A stretch of 64,000 nt of DNA from Schizophyllum amplum (taxonomy: Eukaryota > Basidiomycota > Agaricomycetes > Agaricales > Schizophyllaceae). The position numbers and the translations under genes are program-made. The stretch's first letter is position 1. Each line of letters opens with the position of its first letter. The stretch spans positions 49,529 to 113,528 of the forward strand of contig VDMD01000079.1 in assembly GCA_007026445.1 (NCBI GenBank). Reading direction: 5' to 3'. Below, one piece after another: positions 45,239 through 56,538 of the stretch. The notes beneath the pieces were generated by a model that saw nothing but the letters and a program-made list of their open reading frames with translations, did no database searches and was not told the DNA's origin.

Positions 45239-46501
45239 ATGCCTCGCAACAATGGCCCAGCGCCCTCACCGCGCAAAATCAGCAGGACCTTATATCGGAG
45301 GGAATTGAGAACTTTGAGCTCCCCAAGAGCGTCGTGACGAAGATTGCGAAGAGCGCGGTGTGCATCATCAAGTTCGCTTCGCTTCCTCCATGTCTCACGC
45401 TACCTTTCTTCAAGCTCCCAGAAAATGTGAAATTGCAGAAGGAAACTGTGATATCTCTCGTCAAGGGCTCCACCGTCTTTATCAACTATCTCGGTACGAA
45501 AGACCAAATTAAGCCTGACAAGCGCTGATGCCCGCCCTCCTCTACAGCTGCAACGCAAGTCCATTCCCTCCCTCTCACCCTCCTTCTTCCCTCCTCCTCA
45601 TTGTGACCTCTCACTTCGTCTCTAACGCTACCCCTGCACCCTTGTCGCCAATCTAACCCTTCAGCTCCAGCGCACATGACCTCGCCCTCCAGAAAGCGCA
45701 CAAGAGCGTCTCCGCGTCCGACGTCCTCCGTGCGCTCGAGCTCCTCGAATTCGGCGACCTCGTCGAACCCCTAACGGCCGAGCTGAACATCTTCCGCGGC
45801 GGTCCCGCCAAGACCGACAAGAACCGCCGCTCTTCCACCGCGACGACCATAAACACGTACTCCTCGGCCACGACAGGCGGAAAGGGCAAGGCGCCTCCTG
45901 GTACCGCAGCAGCCTCTGGGAACAAGACCGCCGCTACTGCCCCCGCAGGCCGAACGGCGGGCAAGGGCAAGGCGCGCGAGGACGCTGTGGGTGGCGCGGG
46001 CGTGGCGGCGAGCGCGTCAGGCGCTGCACTCGCAGGTGCAGCTGCGTCAATATCCACCGGCTATCCTGCCAGCGAGGACGTCGACATGGACGCCAACGAC
46101 ATTGACGCCGCGATTATGGACGCCGCGGGCGTGGGCGACGAGCATGCGCGTGATTTACATGAGGACACTCGGCTTGCGGGCGAGGAAGCGTACGCGAGGG
46201 AGGCTGGGTATTCGCCGCCGCCGGCAGGTGCGTTGGAGTTTTAACTGTAACCTTGTTGTGTCATCTGGCCTCCATGATCGTGACCCTCATCGTCCTAATC
46301 GGCGTTCGACCCTACTTACCACCTGCGCTCACGAGCGAGATTGACACGCCTTGCCCTACAGCATCGTACTCGCAGGACGCAGACATGAACACAGAGGATG
46401 CGGACGACATGGATACGGAGGCGCCGGAGGACATAATGGCGGTTGAAGAAGAGGAGCTACGGCAGGATGCGCGGGGGGTGGAGGAGCGCGACCAGGCGTA
46501 A
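45239..46501 (+). CDS. DNA polymerase epsilon histone-fold subunit (POLE3/DPB4-like), frame problems
   Basis: POLE3/Dpb4 forms a histone-fold pair in polymerase epsilon and in chromatin remodellers. The histone fold is clear: ENFELPKSVVTKIAKSA, LPENVKLQKETVISLVKGS, VFINYL, then HDLALQKAHKSVSASDVLRALELLEFGDLVEPL. After it comes a basic/Ala-rich linker and an acidic tail (DVDMDANDIDAA; DADMNTEDADDMDT), as usual for the family. Two joins do not work: ATG 45239 (MPRNNGPAPS) is one base out of phase with the first histone-fold exon, with no intron space, and the donor at 45494 (GTACGA, phase 1) does not match the acceptor before HDLAL (phase 2). Each needs one extra base. An upstream first exon ending at acceptor 45236 could solve the first. 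Stop TAA 46499-46501. Confidence 0.72.
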
Positions 46502-47044
46502 GGGTGAATCAATGGGAGCTTACGAGCGCTCACTGGCACTGAGAATAAATGGGCGCCAGAGAGAATGCAAGAGTAGATGTACGTCTTCGATAATATGAAT
46601 CTTACTATGTTCACTGTTGAGGCTGGTTCTTCCCCTTGCCAAGTTGAACGTTTTCATCCCCCACTGCCTGGTTTTATGGAGGAGACCGGTGGTTTGCCAG
46701 CTGGTACTTACCAGTGAGTCAATTGCACAATTGACGGACTCAACGGATCACCTGCTCCAGTTTGATGGCCCATTCCGATTCGGATGGTGACCGAATTTGT
46801 GGCGACTGTCGGAGTCGCTGGGTCAGCGACATCGTTCACCAGTGACTCAAGCTTGAAGTATTGTCCTCGGGTAATTACCGTCCTACTGTATAGACGATAC
46901 GTGCGTCGGCACCGGCATACGGAACCTGCATCCGTTCATGACAGTATAAGGTCTGCATGCAAGCTCAGTGTACTTCAACTTCGATCCCGGGCCCAGGCAG
47001 TCGTCACCTCCATCCAACCTCTATCTCCAAAATCTCCATTCACA
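46502..47044 (+). promoter_or_regulatory. Aldo/keto reductase upstream region with TGACTCA sites
   Basis: 543 bp. Two AP-1/Gcn4-type heptamers: TGAGTCA at 46715-46721 and TGACTCA at 46843-46849. Overlapping the first is a perfect palindrome GTCAATTG-ca-CAATTGAC (46718-46735). No gene seen. Confidence 0.45.
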
Positions 47045-48394
47045 ATGCCCGCATCTAGCTCTTCGCGCAAAGTGGGGACAGCGACCGTCGGCTCTCTTGG
47101 TTTCGGCCTTATGTGGGGAGTGTATAACTCTCAGGCCTCGAGTACAGAAGAGGATCGATTCGAGGTCAGCTTCGATGGGCGATGTCCCACGTCCAACTTA
47201 CGATGCGGCAGGTCCTCGACGCTGCGCTGAATGCAGGCTGCAATTTTTGGGACACTGCGGACATCTACCCTGGCTCCGAGCAGACTGTCGGTAAATGGTG
47301 AGTCAGCGCCGAATCCGAAGAAGCCAGCATGATGCATGAAAGCGGCAGGTTTGCGAAGACCGGGAGGCGCAACGAAGTCTTCCTGGCTACGAAATTTGGT
47401 ATCGTGCGACCGCCACTCTCGGCAGCTCCCGGAGAACGGATAGTCAATGGCGAACCTGCGTATGTTCGTGAAGCGTGCGCACGGTCGCTGGAGAAGCTCG
47501 GCGTTGAGTGCATCGACCTGTATTATCTGCACGTGAGCATCCCACAGGCATGCATATTACACACTCACCAAGCGTCGTTTTCAGAGAGCGGACTCAACTG
47601 TGCCTATCGAGCACACTGTTGCGGCGATGGCAGAGCTAGTCAAGTACGCTCCGCTATCAATTTCTGATTTGCGTACAAGCGCTGAGACGTATTCGCCGCT
47701 ACAGAGAAGGCAAGGTCAAATACCTTGGTCTGTCTGAAATATCGGCTCAGACGCTTCGTCGGGCTCACGCCGTGCACCCCATCACGGCTGTTCAAGTCGA
47801 ATATTCGCCATTCACGCTCGACATCGAGGATCCCCGAATTGGCCTCCTGCAAACTTGCCGCGAGCTGGGCGTTAAAGTGGTTGCATATTCGCCGCTAGGA
47901 CGGGGACTGCTCACTGGTCAGATTGTGAGTCTACGTGTCGTCAATTCTCGGCGATATGACCACTCACAGCGCACTGCAGAAGTCCCACGCCGACATCAGC
48001 GACCCCTTCCGCAAAGCCATCCCGAAGTACAATGCGGATAATTTCCCCAAAATCCTCAAGCTCGTCGAAGAGCTGCAAACTATAGGTGCCAAATATAAGG
48101 CCTCCGCAGGCCAGGTCGCGCTTGCGTGGGACATGGCCCAAGGCGACGATGTAATCCCCATTCCGTGCACCACCAAGGTCAAGGTGCGTCTTGCTGGATA
48201 ACATTTGTGGCCATACCTCACCATATGGTCAGAACCTCGAGCAGAACCTCGCCGCGCGTGACCTCAAGCTGAGCGACGATGATGTCGCGTACGTCCGCAA
48301 GCTCGCCGAGGATATCGATCTGTCCCTGCGGGGCATAGCGCGTTATCCGCCTGGCGTCCAGGCGACGCTGTTCAGCGATACACCGGAGCTATAA
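47045..48394 (+). CDS. Aldo/keto reductase (AKR13-like)
   Basis: NADPH-dependent carbonyl reductase of the (beta/alpha)8-barrel AKR superfamily, cytosolic. ATG 47045 begins [29 protein letters not shown]. Active-site residues are visible: Asp and Tyr in [17 protein letters not shown], Lys in [13 protein letters not shown], His in [11 protein letters not shown]. Later blocks are [78 protein letters not shown] and [17 protein letters not shown]. Six or so introns join in frame; the first runs GTCAGC...GCGGCAG. Stop TAA 48392-48394. Related proteins include fungal pyridoxal and general aldehyde reductases; the substrate cannot be told. Confidence 0.92.
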
Positions 48395-48568
48395 CCTCAA
48401 TGGCTGTGACAATGTGTTGGCTGTCTTTCATACTGAATAAATTGGGCGGTCACCACGCAAAGTGTACAAGTGATTCAAGAACGGGTCTGATCTATAAGAT
48501 TGTACTTACATCAGCATGAGGTCTAGCATCGAGATGAATACATACGCAGGTGTATGTCTTGGTCCGGT

Positions 48569-51500
48569 TTATTCAACTGCGTGCCGTGAGCCATGATGCA
48601 TGAACTCCCAACAAGTCTTCCCAGGTTCCGCTCCAAGAAGCTCCTGGACCTGCGGCAAACTCATCTCGCAGAGTTCGCGCACGTTGTTTATCTTGCTCGC
48701 GACATACTTGACGTTCTTCTGCGTGATTCCGGGCAGACACCGCAACAACTCCTCCGCCGCGGTATTGACGCCCGCACCCGCATCAGGGTCCTCTTCAGCG
48801 CCGATCGCGATGGCGGTGGTTGGATCGGGTTCGATGCTGTTCTTCTTCAGGTCGTTGTATATCTCCGAGGTTGCGTATGGCGAGGACGACCAGATGATTC
48901 GCACGCGCGGGAAGGTGAGAGTGAGTAGAACGAGCTTGGACTGTATACTTGGCCCGGAGAATGGTGTCTTCTCTTGCTCGCTGGGCTGCTTCTTGGGCGG
49001 GTACTTGTTCGTGGGCTTTGCGTATGATTTCATATCTGAGACGACCTAGGCATTACTTTATAGGGCATTCTATCCGTGAAGCACATGAGAGCGTACCTCG
49101 AGGGAGAAAGCCTTCTCCTCTTCAAACTCGATGAGCAGGATGGGATGCTTATAATGCACGGACATTATTTCGCATTGTGTGTACCTGATGACCGTCAGCC
49201 GAATACTAGAACACAGTGAAGGGACATACAGTCGACCGCTATTGAAGCTAGAAACGAGATCCGACAGACTCTTGCGTTCAACGCAGATGTCAGGAGTCAG
49301 TATGTAATCCCCGACCGTCAAAGTGGCCGGGATGACCAGCAAATTTGACGCGTGCAGCAATGAAGGTAAAGTGGACCGAAATTCGCGCATATCCACAATG
49401 ACCTGGACCGGTAGTCAGTCCATGAAAGACTTCCTGAGCACAAGCGTCACACCCTCGACGGTTCCGTACTCAATTCACGCCTGCCTCCGGCGATACGAGT
49501 GCTGATAGTCTTGATGATACTGTCTCCCGCCTTTTCCCGAGTGTCTTCGAATATTGGAAGGAGCATGTTCTGATGAAGGTCAGTGGACTGGGCGGGAGTC
49601 CAAAAGAAACCCAACCCACTCCGCGCTCTCGAATAAGCCGCTCAAACGCATTCTTCTCCTTCCGGATACCGGCCAGAAATTTATGCTCCTCGCACGAGTC
49701 CCCATAGAACATGTGGTACATGCGTACACCAAGGCCAGGATTCGCGCAACGATATAGCTGACAATCAAGTTAGATCTTGACCACGGTCGTATGAAGCGCG
49801 CACCTCTACTCGTCTGAAGAAATCCACATTCGGCTCAATCATGATGATAAACCGAGGCTGAAGTTCGGCGAGCATCATGTCGTCCGCGTCGTCCGCATAT
49901 GGTCGCACAACAACTGTCTGCGAGGGTGCTAGCAGTCCATAGTTTGCGTCGAACTCGGTCTCGAACTGGACGGTATCAAAATCGAGAAGAGTGATATCGG
50001 CATCGTCGTCAATGAGTTCCAACCCAGAAGACTGTTGGCTCAACCTGTGATGACCATCAGCATCCGGAGCTGAACAAGATTGCCCCTCGCTTACAACTGC
50101 GTAAAGAGGTCGGCTTCGGCTGCATCGTCTGTCACGGAAACTGCCCTCGATGACTGAGAATGCGGCATTGGCGTAGGGGCCGAAGCCGTCTTCCCGCCGC
50201 GTAATCGTCTGCGATTCGCGCTCCGCTCCTGCCTCTCTTTATCTTTTCTCCTGAGCGCCTCAGATATGCCGTCGTTGGTGTCACTGCTTCTAGTAGCAGA
50301 GGACGAGCCCGCGTTGAAGTAAGAGCCCTGCCCAGGACGATTGATAGTTTGGCTTCTCGGCTGATGCAACCGCCCCTTCCACCAGAGATGTCTCCCGAGT
50401 TTTCTCATCATCATAAGCCCACCGCGCTGGCCTGGTGGTGCGTTGTAGTCCATGCTCTCCAAGAACTCCGTCAAGACGGAACACGCGTGCGTGGACGATG
50501 CCATCACAAGAACGGTGTCCTTACCTGGCGCTGCAGAGCTGTTAGAACAGGTGGACAGCGTGTAGACGTGTGCTTACTGATTCTTGTGCGAGGATTTGTC
50601 TCCATGCGAATCATCTCTTCCTCTATCTCTTGCAGAACGTCGGCCAGAAGGTTCCACTTGGGAAGTTCTTCCAAAATGGGTTCGACACCAGCAGGTAGCC
50701 ATCGTGGTCTGTCCTTGCTTTGCTGGCTCGTCGTGCCATTGATCTCATCCAGGGCCGCCCAACCTTCCTCGTCCTCGTCATCCAGAACAGGTTCTTTTCT
50801 TGTCGATGTCATGATATAGCACCTGCGTTTGGCGACGGAGATTATCACGTTTGCAGCGTCGGTAAGTAGCCAAGGCGAGTGGTGCTCTTTCTTCCCGCCC
50901 ATTGCTGTTGTCTGGTTGGACTCAACGATCGTCTCCAGGAATGTGTAGAATTGAATGGGGTCGTAGGTGAGCAGATAACTACGCCAGTGTTAGTAGATAC
51001 ATGGTCCTTGGGATTCGAGAACGTACCCTAAGAGCTTCCTCAAGGTTCCCAAATCGCTGACGAGCTGCTTCGTGCGCGGCCCGACCTTATGCCATATCGT
51101 ATCGAGTTGACGGCGCACGACGAGGTCGAATGACCTGAAGTAGGCGTTCTCCACCGTTAGATCGTCCAGGTCGAGCTGTGGGTCATGTGCATGAGTGCCA
51201 GAATGAGGACCTAGCATGATGCCACGGACCGAAGCATTCGATCTTTTGAGGTCTGATAAGGTAGAGTTCATGCATTGTATGATCGCATGGTGAATTTCAG
51301 CCATAGATTCTGTCATGTGTTGCGACAGTTCAACGACATCCGCGCGCCGCCTCTCGAGACTTTTCTTCACGTCGTCTTGGAATCTATGGAGGCGCTAAGG
51401 TTCCTGGATACGAAGGCAGAAACCAAGCGAGATACCTGGGATATAGATGAACTGTGCGCAACTGCAACTCTTTCATGATGTTCTTCAGGGGAGACAGTCC

Positions 51501-52088
51501 GCTGGTTATGTGTTCTGGCTGGTCTGTGAAGGCCTTCAGGAAACCCTCCTTGTTCTTCTCCCGATATAATCGCACGATGAAGGCTTCAAGGACCAAGGGA
51601 GTAACTCTGACGCGCGGTCAGTCGCTGGCCCGACATTGACGAATATCGACAACTTTTCGGCGTGCAGAACGACCATACCAGTGATGAGCTGGGTCGGTAT
51701 GCCCGATTGAAGCATATCTACGACAAGAATACGCGAAGTTACTGAGATGAGGCCTCCCTTCTTATACATATCCTGTCTGGGGACAGTCAGACTCGCGACG
51801 TATTGAAGCAACGATAGCGCACCTGTCCTTGCTCCCCGTCTCGTAGCCCACAACGCGCAACCCCGGGTTGCGACAGCCCATAATACCGAGTTCTTCTCCG
51901 ATCTCAGACTCTTCTTCCGGTGTCGCGTTGACGAGCAGAACCAGGTTTTGCGGGGAATCATAAAGCTTCAACAAATTGGAGACGATCCGGCGCATACCCA
52001 GTCCGCGCGCAATGACGAGCAAGTCATTCGTGGATGGGTCATGAATTTGCTCCAAGATGGACTTGTGGAATGACAAGAGGGGGAGCAT
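48569..52088 (-). CDS. RAD1: DNA repair endonuclease XPF/RAD1
   Basis: Catalytic half of the XPF-ERCC1 (Rad1-Rad10) structure-specific nuclease in nucleotide-excision and crosslink repair. ATG 52086-52088 starts [19 protein letters not shown]. The inactive SF2 helicase-like N-terminal region is evident ([67 protein letters not shown]). The ERCC4 nuclease domain shows [16 protein letters not shown] and [29 protein letters not shown], with the ERKxxxD catalytic motif intact. The C-terminal tandem helix-hairpin-helix is [30 protein letters not shown]. Many short introns join in frame; stop TAA 48569-48571. The LTR retrotransposon is inserted 244 bp upstream of the ATG, in or next to the promoter. 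Confidence 0.95.
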
Positions 52089-52326
52089 GGTCGACTTGAT
52101 CGCGGTCTTTGTTCTTCTGTTCGTGACATGGACGTGAAAGGCAAGTCGAGAACAATGGCTACGGGATTGGTCATCAATTCGGCTTTCGCCGACCCACTGA
52201 CGTTGCCAACAGGGAAAATATTTGCCACAAACACAAACAACCAAGCAATAAGCCTACACAGGATCTAGTCCAAGAAATATAGTACATGATACATCTCCTG
52301 TTGAGCCATAAATACTGTTCAAGTCG

Positions 52327-52331
52327 ATAAC
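52327..52331. repeat. Target-site duplication ATAAC (left copy)
   Basis: Identical to 63312-63316 across the element; 5 bp is the normal Ty3/gypsy duplication length. Confidence 0.9.
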
Positions 52332-52573
52332 TGTAAGGACGGTGGTCCTTGTTGGTCCAAAAGCCCTTAAGCGTCTCTCGTAAATGAACCGGATCGCGCA
52401 CGCGCGAAGAACAAATACGATTGAAGCACAGGGCAGGATAGGACTGCCCTGTGATGCGTTACAAGAAGATATATATAATATGTCCGCGGGTCACGTGCCG
52501 CGTGACCGAGTGTCCAAGAAGTCATGCGCCTGCCGGCGCCCACAATGTCCCAAGATATACCAGCCCCATTACA
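52332..52573 (-). repeat. 3' LTR (242 bp)
   Basis: Direct repeat of 63070-63311 with no difference seen. Holds three short hairpins: AAGGAC/GTCCTT, CAGGGCAG/CTGCCCTG and GGTCACG/CGTGACC. Confidence 0.95.
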
Positions 52574-52585
52574 CCCTCCCCTTCT
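52574..52585 (-). other. Polypurine tract
   Basis: On the minus strand AGAAGGGGAGGG lies directly before the 3' LTR, the expected plus-strand primer site. Confidence 0.75.
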
Positions 52586-52712
52586 GAACGACGTCGACGT
52601 TCACCCAGGAGCTAGGACGCGACGCAGCTACGAAAGCCCACTCAGAGGCGATCGCCGCTCGTCGCATCCACTCACCGAACCCGTTGGACGAGATCGCAGG
52701 CGCATAAGCGAT

Positions 52713-55241
52713 CTAGTCCTTCGAGCTCGACGGCGCGTCCATGTTGTCGGTGGCCTTGTCCTTGTCGTCCTCGATGACCTCCATCGCCGTGTCCGCGGCA
52801 CTGGGCGCTCCAACTGCGGAAGTGGTCGTAGTCGACGATGCGACCGGTAAACCGCTCGATGCCGATGCCGGCGCTGGGGCCGTGGCGGATGTCGATGCAG
52901 GCATCGGGGCGGTCGTCGCAGTGGGAGCCTCCACGGTCGAGCTCGCGTCCACCATCTCGGTGTCCTCGGCCGGAAGAGCGCTGGTGCTCGCGGCGGGGAG
53001 AGTGCTCGTGCTCGCGGTCGACGGACCCACAACACTCGCGATCTCCGGCCACGCGCGCACCGAGAACGGCTCCGTCCATCCCCAGCTCCTCCACTCATCC
53101 AGAGCGGCGTGGCGCGTCCCGAACGCGTTGGGGTCGGCGATCTCATGTCGGAAGGTCCCCTGGCCGACGTAGGGCAAGAACGGCTGGTTGGCGCCGGGCA
53201 GGCGCGGGTGCGCATACGCCAGAGCCTGCGTCTCCGCGCGTTCACTGTAGAACATTGTGGGCCCAGGCAGACCCGGCGGCCAACGCCCTTGGGACGCGAT
53301 GACCATGTCACGCATCCTTTGGAACATGACCGCCGACTGCGCCTCCTCGATGCCGTACACGGCGTTGTCCCACAGGAACTGGGTGACGAACGGCAACAGG
53401 TCGTTGAACTCGTCCTGCGAGACGCCGCTTTCTATGAGGAAGCGGGCGACGTTCGAGGGGTTCACGGTCCCGTCGCGGCTGCGATCCCATCGACGGATAG
53501 CCCGGGGAGGTATGTCGACGGCTGCCAGGCCGAGGGTCAGGCGGTACATCTGGTACCCCCCTTCCGACTGGCCTGACAGCGGTGGCGGGTCCAACACGAT
53601 GCGGGCGATGGCGAGCACCAGATCGGTCATGAAGCCGAAATGGTCTTGGTGCGCCATCGTCGAATGCATGTCGTTGTGCAACGGCAGCATCCGGCGTAGC
53701 GTCATCCTGGAACGAACCTGGGAGATGGCCACGCCTCGCAAGGTCCGGGTTTGCTCGGGGACGTCGACGACCAGGATGCCGCGGGGCTGGACGAAGGGTT
53801 CCCTCACGGCGTACGAGAGGTGGAGCTCGAGGCCATCGGAGTCCGGTGGGGGACGACGATGACCCTTCAAGTTCACCCCCGGGGGTCGTGGAATGGTGGT
53901 GAAAGGTGCGATGGCGGATTGAAAGGGCGTACGCGCGTCCGCCTTGACTTGGCCGGCCTCGCGGACCTGCCCAGTGAGACGGTTCCAAGCCGCCTGGTTC
54001 GGGCTGGTCCCGTCGTTCGACCGGGCGTGGTCCCGGAGATGGGGGAACTCGATGAAGTTGATGCGCTCCAGCAAGTAGCCCCGGGCCGCAGGGTCGGACG
54101 TCAATGGTGGGTTGCGCGCGGCCGGTGTCCCGACGCCGCGGTTCGCACGGGCCTGGTTCACCGCCTTGCGCCGTTTCACCGACATGGGCGGCGCGTCGCT
54201 CCCATCGCTCATGTCTGAGCCGTGGTCGCTGACGTCGTCCATGTACGGGTCGACGGGACGACCAGTGTCGTCCGGTCGGTCCCTCCATCCGGACGCGGGG
54301 AGTGGAAGGCGAGTGGGCGCTGCTGATGGTGGTGTCGCCGCCGCGGGTTCCGGCACGTTCGCGACTTCGCGCTGCTTGCCTTTACGGCGTGCGGCGCGCT
54401 CATCGTCCACGCTGCGGTTGCCGAAGCTGCGGGAGGTCTCGACGTCCGAGGGCGGTTGCGCGTGGTCCCTCGGCTCGACGCGGCGAGGTCCACCCCGTTG
54501 GTCGCGCCGTCTGCCGTCGAATCGATCGGCTCGCGGGCGATGCGCGGGTGGTTCAAACGCGTCCGCCGTGAACTCGCGGAACTCGTCGTCGACGGTGCGG
54601 CGGCGGGGAGAGCGTTCCCGTCTTGGGGGCGACCGTTCGCGGCCCGCGTAGCTCCAGAAGGGCTCGTTGGAGAACCGGCCACCTCGGCTGGCTCCAGAGA
54701 ATTGGCTGGAGGGGGTAGGTGTGTCGCGAGCCCTCTCGAGCTCGCGCTGCGCACTACGCTCGCCTCGCCGACTCTCCTCGAGTTGCCTGGTGACACGGCG
54801 GAGCTCGTCCTCGCTCTCGCGTAGCCGCTGGTGCGCGTCGGCGAGCTCGGTGCGTAGGCGCACTTCGTCCACTGAAGGTCCCGACGACTCGCCGTACGAC
54901 AGTTGCTCGCCCAGTTGCCGTCGTGCTCGCACCACGGACAGGTTGTTGCTCCTCCCTTCCTGCAGCACGTGGTCCTCCATGCGGTCGCATATACTGCATC
55001 GGCCGTTGCACCTGATGATCCCGGTGTAGGCGCGGGCCTCGAAGACGGGCGCTGCCGGAGCGTCGACACGGTGCGACGACGTTCCGGCAGCGTTTGTCGG
55101 CGTCGGCTCCGTCCTCCCTCCCCTTCGCGACGAACGATCGTCGCCCATGGGGTAGTCGCGTGGCGCCCTTCGACCAGCGTCGTCGTAGACGTTGCTGTCG
55201 TCGGGGGACATGCGGCGCCGGTGGTGGTCGGACGGGGTCAT
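52713..55241 (-). CDS. Retrotransposon ORF3: extra 842-aa protein of unknown function
   Basis: Uninterrupted frame downstream of integrase, from ATG 55239-55241 (MTPSDHHRRRMSPDD) to stop 52713. Not recognised. Seen: a Cys/His cluster C-x3-C-x2-C-x5-H at residues 78-91 (CNGRCSICDRMEDH), a predicted coiled coil at about 125-173 (ELADAHQRLRESEDELRRVT, QLEESRRGERSAQREL), an RS/RD-rich stretch (RERSPPRRERSPRRRT), a basic PMSVKRRKAVNQAR likely nuclear signal, a more ordered centre (LLERINFIEFPHLRDHARSN; MYRLTLGLAAVDIPPRAIRR; FNDLLPFVTQFLWDNAVYG) and an acidic A/S/T-rich tail. No signal peptide or membrane helix, so not envelope-like. It is intact although pol is broken. Confidence 0.75.
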   Translation of the reverse strand: MTPSDHHRRRMSPDDSNVYDDAGRRAPRDYPMGDDRSSRRGGRTEPTPTNAAGTSSHRVDAPAAPVFEARAYTGIIRCNGRCSICDRMEDHVLQEGRSNNLSVVRARRQLGEQLSYGESSGPSVDEVRLRTELADAHQRLRESEDELRRVTRQLEESRRGERSAQRELERARDTPTPSSQFSGASRGGRFSNEPFWSYAGRERSPPRRERSPRRRTVDDEFREFTADAFEPPAHRPRADRFDGRRRDQRGGPRRVEPRDHAQPPSDVETSRSFGNRSVDDERAARRKGKQREVANVPEPAAATPPSAAPTRLPLPASGWRDRPDDTGRPVDPYMDDVSDHGSDMSDGSDAPPMSVKRRKAVNQARANRGVGTPAARNPPLTSDPAARGYLLERINFIEFPHLRDHARSNDGTSPNQAAWNRLTGQVREAGQVKADARTPFQSAIAPFTTIPRPPGVNLKGHRRPPPDSDGLELHLSYAVREPFVQPRGILVVDVPEQTRTLRGVAISQVRSRMTLRRMLPLHNDMHSTMAHQDHFGFMTDLVLAIARIVLDPPPLSGQSEGGYQMYRLTLGLAAVDIPPRAIRRWDRSRDGTVNPSNVARFLIESGVSQDEFNDLLPFVTQFLWDNAVYGIEEAQSAVMFQRMRDMVIASQGRWPPGLPGPTMFYSERAETQALAYAHPRLPGANQPFLPYVGQGTFRHEIADPNAFGTRHAALDEWRSWGWTEPFSVRAWPEIASVVGPSTASTSTLPAASTSALPAEDTEMVDASSTVEAPTATTAPMPASTSATAPAPASASSGLPVASSTTTTSAVGAPSAADTAMEVIEDDKDKATDNMDAPSSSKD

Positions 55242-55438
55242 TGCGGTGGGCAGGTTGACGTGGCGTGACGGCCTGTTGACAGCGGAATGCGGAAGCAAGT
55301 GAAAAGAAGAAAGAAGGAATGTGTGTACACGCGTCGCCGGCCATAGCCGAAGACTTTACAGTCGACGTCATGTGTCGGGAGCGGCGTGATCATGCGCACA
55401 TCACGTGTCCGGCGCGTGATGTTGAAGTTCGTAACCAC

Positions 55439-56538
55439 CTATTCGTTGGCGAGCCGCGGGGCTCCCACGCGACGGTTTGCCTTACGCGTCCGGGGAGGCC
55501 TTTGGCCCGGCAATTCCTCCCAGCGCGGGACGCCCTGGACTGCCAGGTAGTCGTCTAGCGCTGTGAGGTCCTGCACGTTGGTGATGGGCTCCTCGGTCTC
55601 GTCGCCCATCTCCCATTCAACCGTGAATTTGATGGTGGTGCCGTCCCAACGATGGTGCTTTATCCGGTTGACTAGGAATTCGGCGTTATTGGGAGCGCCG
55701 AAGTCGTAGTGCCGGATGAAGTCCCTCGATGGGAATAGCTTGTCGTTATTGGCGTGGTGAGGTCGTAGAAGAGACACATGGAACACGGGATGAATCCGAC
55801 GAGCGCGCAACGCGTCCGGAAGATCCACCTCGTAGTTTGAGGTCTCAGGAAAGGCGCGGATGACCTTGTAAGGGCCGACAAACCGTGGTAGCAGTTTGGT
55901 AGCCCTCCCCTTCGGCAAGTTCAGGTTCTTCGTCGATAGATACACTAACGAGCCTTCCTCGATGCCCGGTTCTTCTCGACGCCTCGCGTTCGCGTAGTGC
56001 GTCTGGAAGACCCGGGCCTCGATGATGGCGTCGTGTGCGTCGGCGAGGTTCTGCAGCGCGGTGAGGGAGAAGTCGCGTAGTCCTTTCGGCGGCGATTCCT
56101 GAGACCGCATTTCGGCGATCATAGATGGCATGTAGCCGTAGTTGAGCTCGAATGGAGCGAATCCCGTTGCGCTACTGACGCTGGCGTTGATGGCGAACTC
56201 GACCAATGGCAGACGTTGCACCCAGTCACGCTGATCCGGCCGAACAAATGTCCGTAAGATTTGCGCGATTGAGCGATTCGCCCTCTCGGTTTGTCCGTCG
56301 GTCTGCGGGTGGAAAGCCGTCGACATCAATAGCTTGGCTCCAAGTAGTCGATGAAGCTCCTGCCACCAGGCGGATGTAAACTTTGAGTCGCGGTCGCTGA
56401 TAATGGACGTCGGGAGCCCGTGCAGGCGCACGATTTCCTTAAAGTAGATCCACGAGAGGTCGGTCGCGCGAGTATCGGTGCGTATCGGAATGAGATGAAC
56501 CATGGAGGTCATCCGGCATATCACTACCCAGAGATAGT
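55439..56538 (-). pseudogene. pol, 3' segment: integrase core end and chromodomain
   Basis: Continues integrase after a one-base shift near 56524-56545. Shows the second and third catalytic acids (SIISDRDSKFTSAWW; STAFHPQTDGQTERANRS), then the GPY/F-like KLLPRFVGPYKVIRAFPETSNYEV and RIHPVFHVSLLRPH. The end is chromodomain-like: FLVNRIKHHRW, IKFTVEWEMGDETEEPITN, LTALDDYLAVQG. Stop near 55439. Confidence 0.85.
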
